A stretch of 64,000 nt of DNA from positions 496,001-560,000 of the forward strand of contig NZ_CP051154.1 in the NCBI RefSeq assembly GCF_012317045.1, read 5' to 3'. This document shows positions 62,467 to 64,000 of the stretch, piece by piece. Source of the DNA: Leifsonia sp. PS1209. GTDB lineage: Bacteria > Actinomycetota > Actinomycetes > Actinomycetales > Microbacteriaceae. A program made the position numbers and the translations under genes. Each line of letters begins with the position of its first letter. Position 1 is the stretch's first letter. Below the pieces are notes generated by a model. It was not told where the DNA came from. It saw nothing but the letters and a program-made list of their open reading frames with translations, and ran no database searches.

Positions 62467-63165
62467 CTACGGCAGCTGCGCCAGCCACTCCGAGAACGCG
62501 GCACGGGATGCGGCCTGCATCGCCGCCGAGTACTGCTCGCGGTCGCGGCGCATGGCGTCGGGGTCGATCGCATGCTCGTCCAGCTCGTTGTACCCGTCGG
62601 ACACCCAGCGCTCGTGCATCTCGTCGGTCACTTCCGGGTGGAACTGCACGGCGAGGGCGAAGTCCCCGATGGCGAACGCCTCGTTGGAGTAGTCGCTCGA
62701 GGATGCCAGCAGCGTCGCGCGCTCCGGCAGGTCGAACGTGTCGCCGTGCCACTCCACGACGGGGACGCCGTCGAAGTGCCTGATCGGCGACTCCGCTCCC
62801 GCCGCCGTCGGCTCGACCCTGCGGAAGCCGATCTGCATCGTGCCGCCCTTGTAGACACGCTCGCCGAGGGCGCCGGCCATGAGCTGCGCGCCGAGGCACA
62901 CCCCGAGCGTCGGGAGCTCGGTGTCGAGTCTCTGCCTGATGAGGGCCTGCTCGTGCGCCAGGTGCGGGAACTCGCGCGTTTGGTATGCGCCCATCTCTCC
63001 GCCGAGGATGACGAGGAGGTCGGCCGTCTCCGCATCCACTGCCGTCAGATCCTCGGTCGTCGCGTCGACCACGCTGACCTCGTAGCCGTGCTCGGCCAGG
63101 ACCGGCCCGATGTTGCCGAGGTGGATGGTGGGGTCGTGCTGCAGCACGACGGCGCGGCGGGTCAC
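62467..63165 (-). CDS. Class I glutamine amidotransferase (GuaA-like)
   Basis: A 232-residue single-domain amidotransferase: LGVCLGAQLMAGALG with the nucleophile Cys and AVQFHPEVT with the catalytic His and Glu. There is no synthetase domain and no partner nearby. It starts at a GTG that overlaps the stop of the cation transporter gene as GTGA. Such stand-alone proteins include gamma-glutamyl hydrolases and toxic-peptide or polyamine amidases; the target is unknown. Confidence 0.87.
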   Translation of the reverse strand: MTRRAVVLQHDPTIHLGNIGPVLAEHGYEVSVVDATTEDLTAVDAETADLLVILGGEMGAYQTREFPHLAHEQALIRQRLDTELPTLGVCLGAQLMAGALGERVYKGGTMQIGFRRVEPTAAGAESPIRHFDGVPVVEWHGDTFDLPERATLLASSSDYSNEAFAIGDFALAVQFHPEVTDEMHERWVSDGYNELDEHAIDPDAMRRDREQYSAAMQAASRAAFSEWLAQLP

Positions 63166-64000
63166 TCGAGGCCCTTGATGACGATGGCGTCCGTGGCCGG
63201 GTGCTTCTCGTTGGGGTCGATCCACACATCCGGTTCGATGTAGATGACGCGCGCGGACGGCACGGCGGCACGGATGCGGCGCTCGACGCTGTCGATGGCC
63301 GCAGCGACCTCGGAGAGCCTGCGCTCGCCGTAGATCGCGAGCTTCACGCCCACCAGCAGCTCGTCCGGCCCGAGGTACAGCGTCTTCATGTGGATGATGC
63401 GCTCGGCCTCGTCGCCGTCGAGGATCGCCTTCTCGATGGCCGCGACGTCTTCGTCGCTCGCGCCCTCGCCCACCAGCAGGCTCTTCGTCTCCATGCCCAG
63501 GATGACGGCCACGGTGATCAGCAGCGCGCCGATGAGGAGCGTGCCGATCGCATCCCACACCCCGTTGTGCGTGATGATCGTGAGGCCGACGCCCAGCAGC
63601 GCGAACACCAGACCGGTGAGCGCCGCGACGTCTTCGAGCAGCACGACCGGCAGCTCGGGGGCCTTGGCGCGGCGGATGAACTGCGGCCACGACATGCTCT
63701 TCTTGTGCGGGCGGGACTCGTGCACCGCCGTGCGGAGCGAGAACGACTCCAGGCCGATCGCGATGACCAGCACCAGCAGCGGAAGCCACCAGTTCTCGAG
63801 TGGATGCGGGTGCGTCAGCTTCTCGATGCCCTCGTACAGGGAGAACACGCCACCGACGGAGAACAGGATGATCGAGACGACGAACGCGTAGACGTAGCGC
63901 TCGCGGCCGTAGCCGAAGGGATGCTCCTTGTCCGCCTTCTTCTTCGCCTGGCGTCCGCCGAGCAGCAGGAGCAGCTGATTACCGGAGTCCGCTACCGAGT
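63162..64000 (-). CDS. Cation diffusion facilitator (5' end outside window)
   Basis: The frame is open to the window edge and reads SVADSGNQLLLLLG then HPFGYGRERYVYAFVVSI, the typical start of the CDF fold, where the first Asp is a metal-site residue. The remaining membrane helices and the cytoplasmic C-domain (DGDEAERIIHMKTLYLGPDELLVG) follow. The visible 279 residues lack only the N-terminal helix or two. It exports divalent metal such as zinc or manganese in exchange for protons. It is translationally coupled to the amidotransferase gene. Confidence 0.92.
   Translation of the reverse strand, partial: SVADSGNQLLLLLGGRQAKKKADKEHPFGYGRERYVYAFVVSIILFSVGGVFSLYEGIEKLTHPHPLENWWLPLLVLVIAIGLESFSLRTAVHESRPHKKSMSWPQFIRRAKAPELPVVLLEDVAALTGLVFALLGVGLTIITHNGVWDAIGTLLIGALLITVAVILGMETKSLLVGEGASDEDVAAIEKAILDGDEAERIIHMKTLYLGPDELLVGVKLAIYGERRLSEVAAAIDSVERRIRAAVPSARVIYIEPDVWIDPNEKHPATDAIVIKGLE

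Overview
The window is very GC-rich and densely packed, with GTG starts, many 4-nt ATGA/GTGA gene overlaps and several genes that look leaderless (a TANNNT hexamer about 7 nt before the start codon). With its gene content (TreY/TreZ trehalose synthesis, a DUF7882-like protein, GH42, CUT1 and CUT2 sugar importers, PadR/ABC pairs) this points to an actinobacterium, most likely Microbacteriaceae (Leifsonia-like). That placement is inference from gene content, not a database match. It reads as ordinary chromosome with much accessory carbohydrate metabolism. I see no phage, no insertion sequence and no CRISPR array. One tRNA-Arg(ACG) is present.

Layout. 1-9.3 kb: the 3' part of acetyl-CoA synthetase faces a minus-strand run treY-treZ-glgX/treX-Ser/Thr kinase, which turns glycogen-type glucan into trehalose; csbD lies on the other side of treY. 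9.4-16.2 kb: small membrane proteins, two medium-chain oxidoreductases, a GlxA-type AraC regulator, a GNAT protein, a dienelactone-hydrolase-like enzyme and the tRNA. 16.2-23.0 kb: a complete pentose operon (ribokinase-like kinase, CUT2 importer, RbsD, divergent DERA-like aldolase, HutC-type GntR) behind a large inverted repeat. 23.0-24.9 kb: WYL regulator facing a VOC protein, and a cupin.

25.0-38.2 kb is the most unusual part. A CUT1 importer and a GH63/mannosylglycerate-hydrolase-like enzyme, a GntR/FCD regulator, and a five-gene operon (GH42, GcvPA-like, GcvPB-like, AcoX/NAD-kinase-like, SDR) share the same 17-bp operator at two places. The two glycine-decarboxylase-like subunits have lost conserved active-site motifs of the true P-protein, and no gcvT or gcvH is present. 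I regard this as a candidate undescribed catabolic system.

38.3-43 kb: a heterodimeric ABC exporter and a DUF805 protein. 43-51.7 kb: HesB-like protein, PfpI/DJ-1 protein, aldo-keto reductase, S9 oligopeptidase, FUSC transporter, GH13 alpha-glucosidase, SRPBCC protein and a TetR regulator. 51.7-57.2 kb: class A penicillin-binding protein, three MarR regulators, DUF7882-like protein and two small proteins, with several CTAGA-N3-TCTAG palindromes between them. 57.3-60 kb: PadR plus a DrrAB-like ABC pair. 60-64 kb: orphan winged-helix regulator, upp, tadA, class I glutamine amidotransferase and the 3' part of a cation diffusion facilitator.
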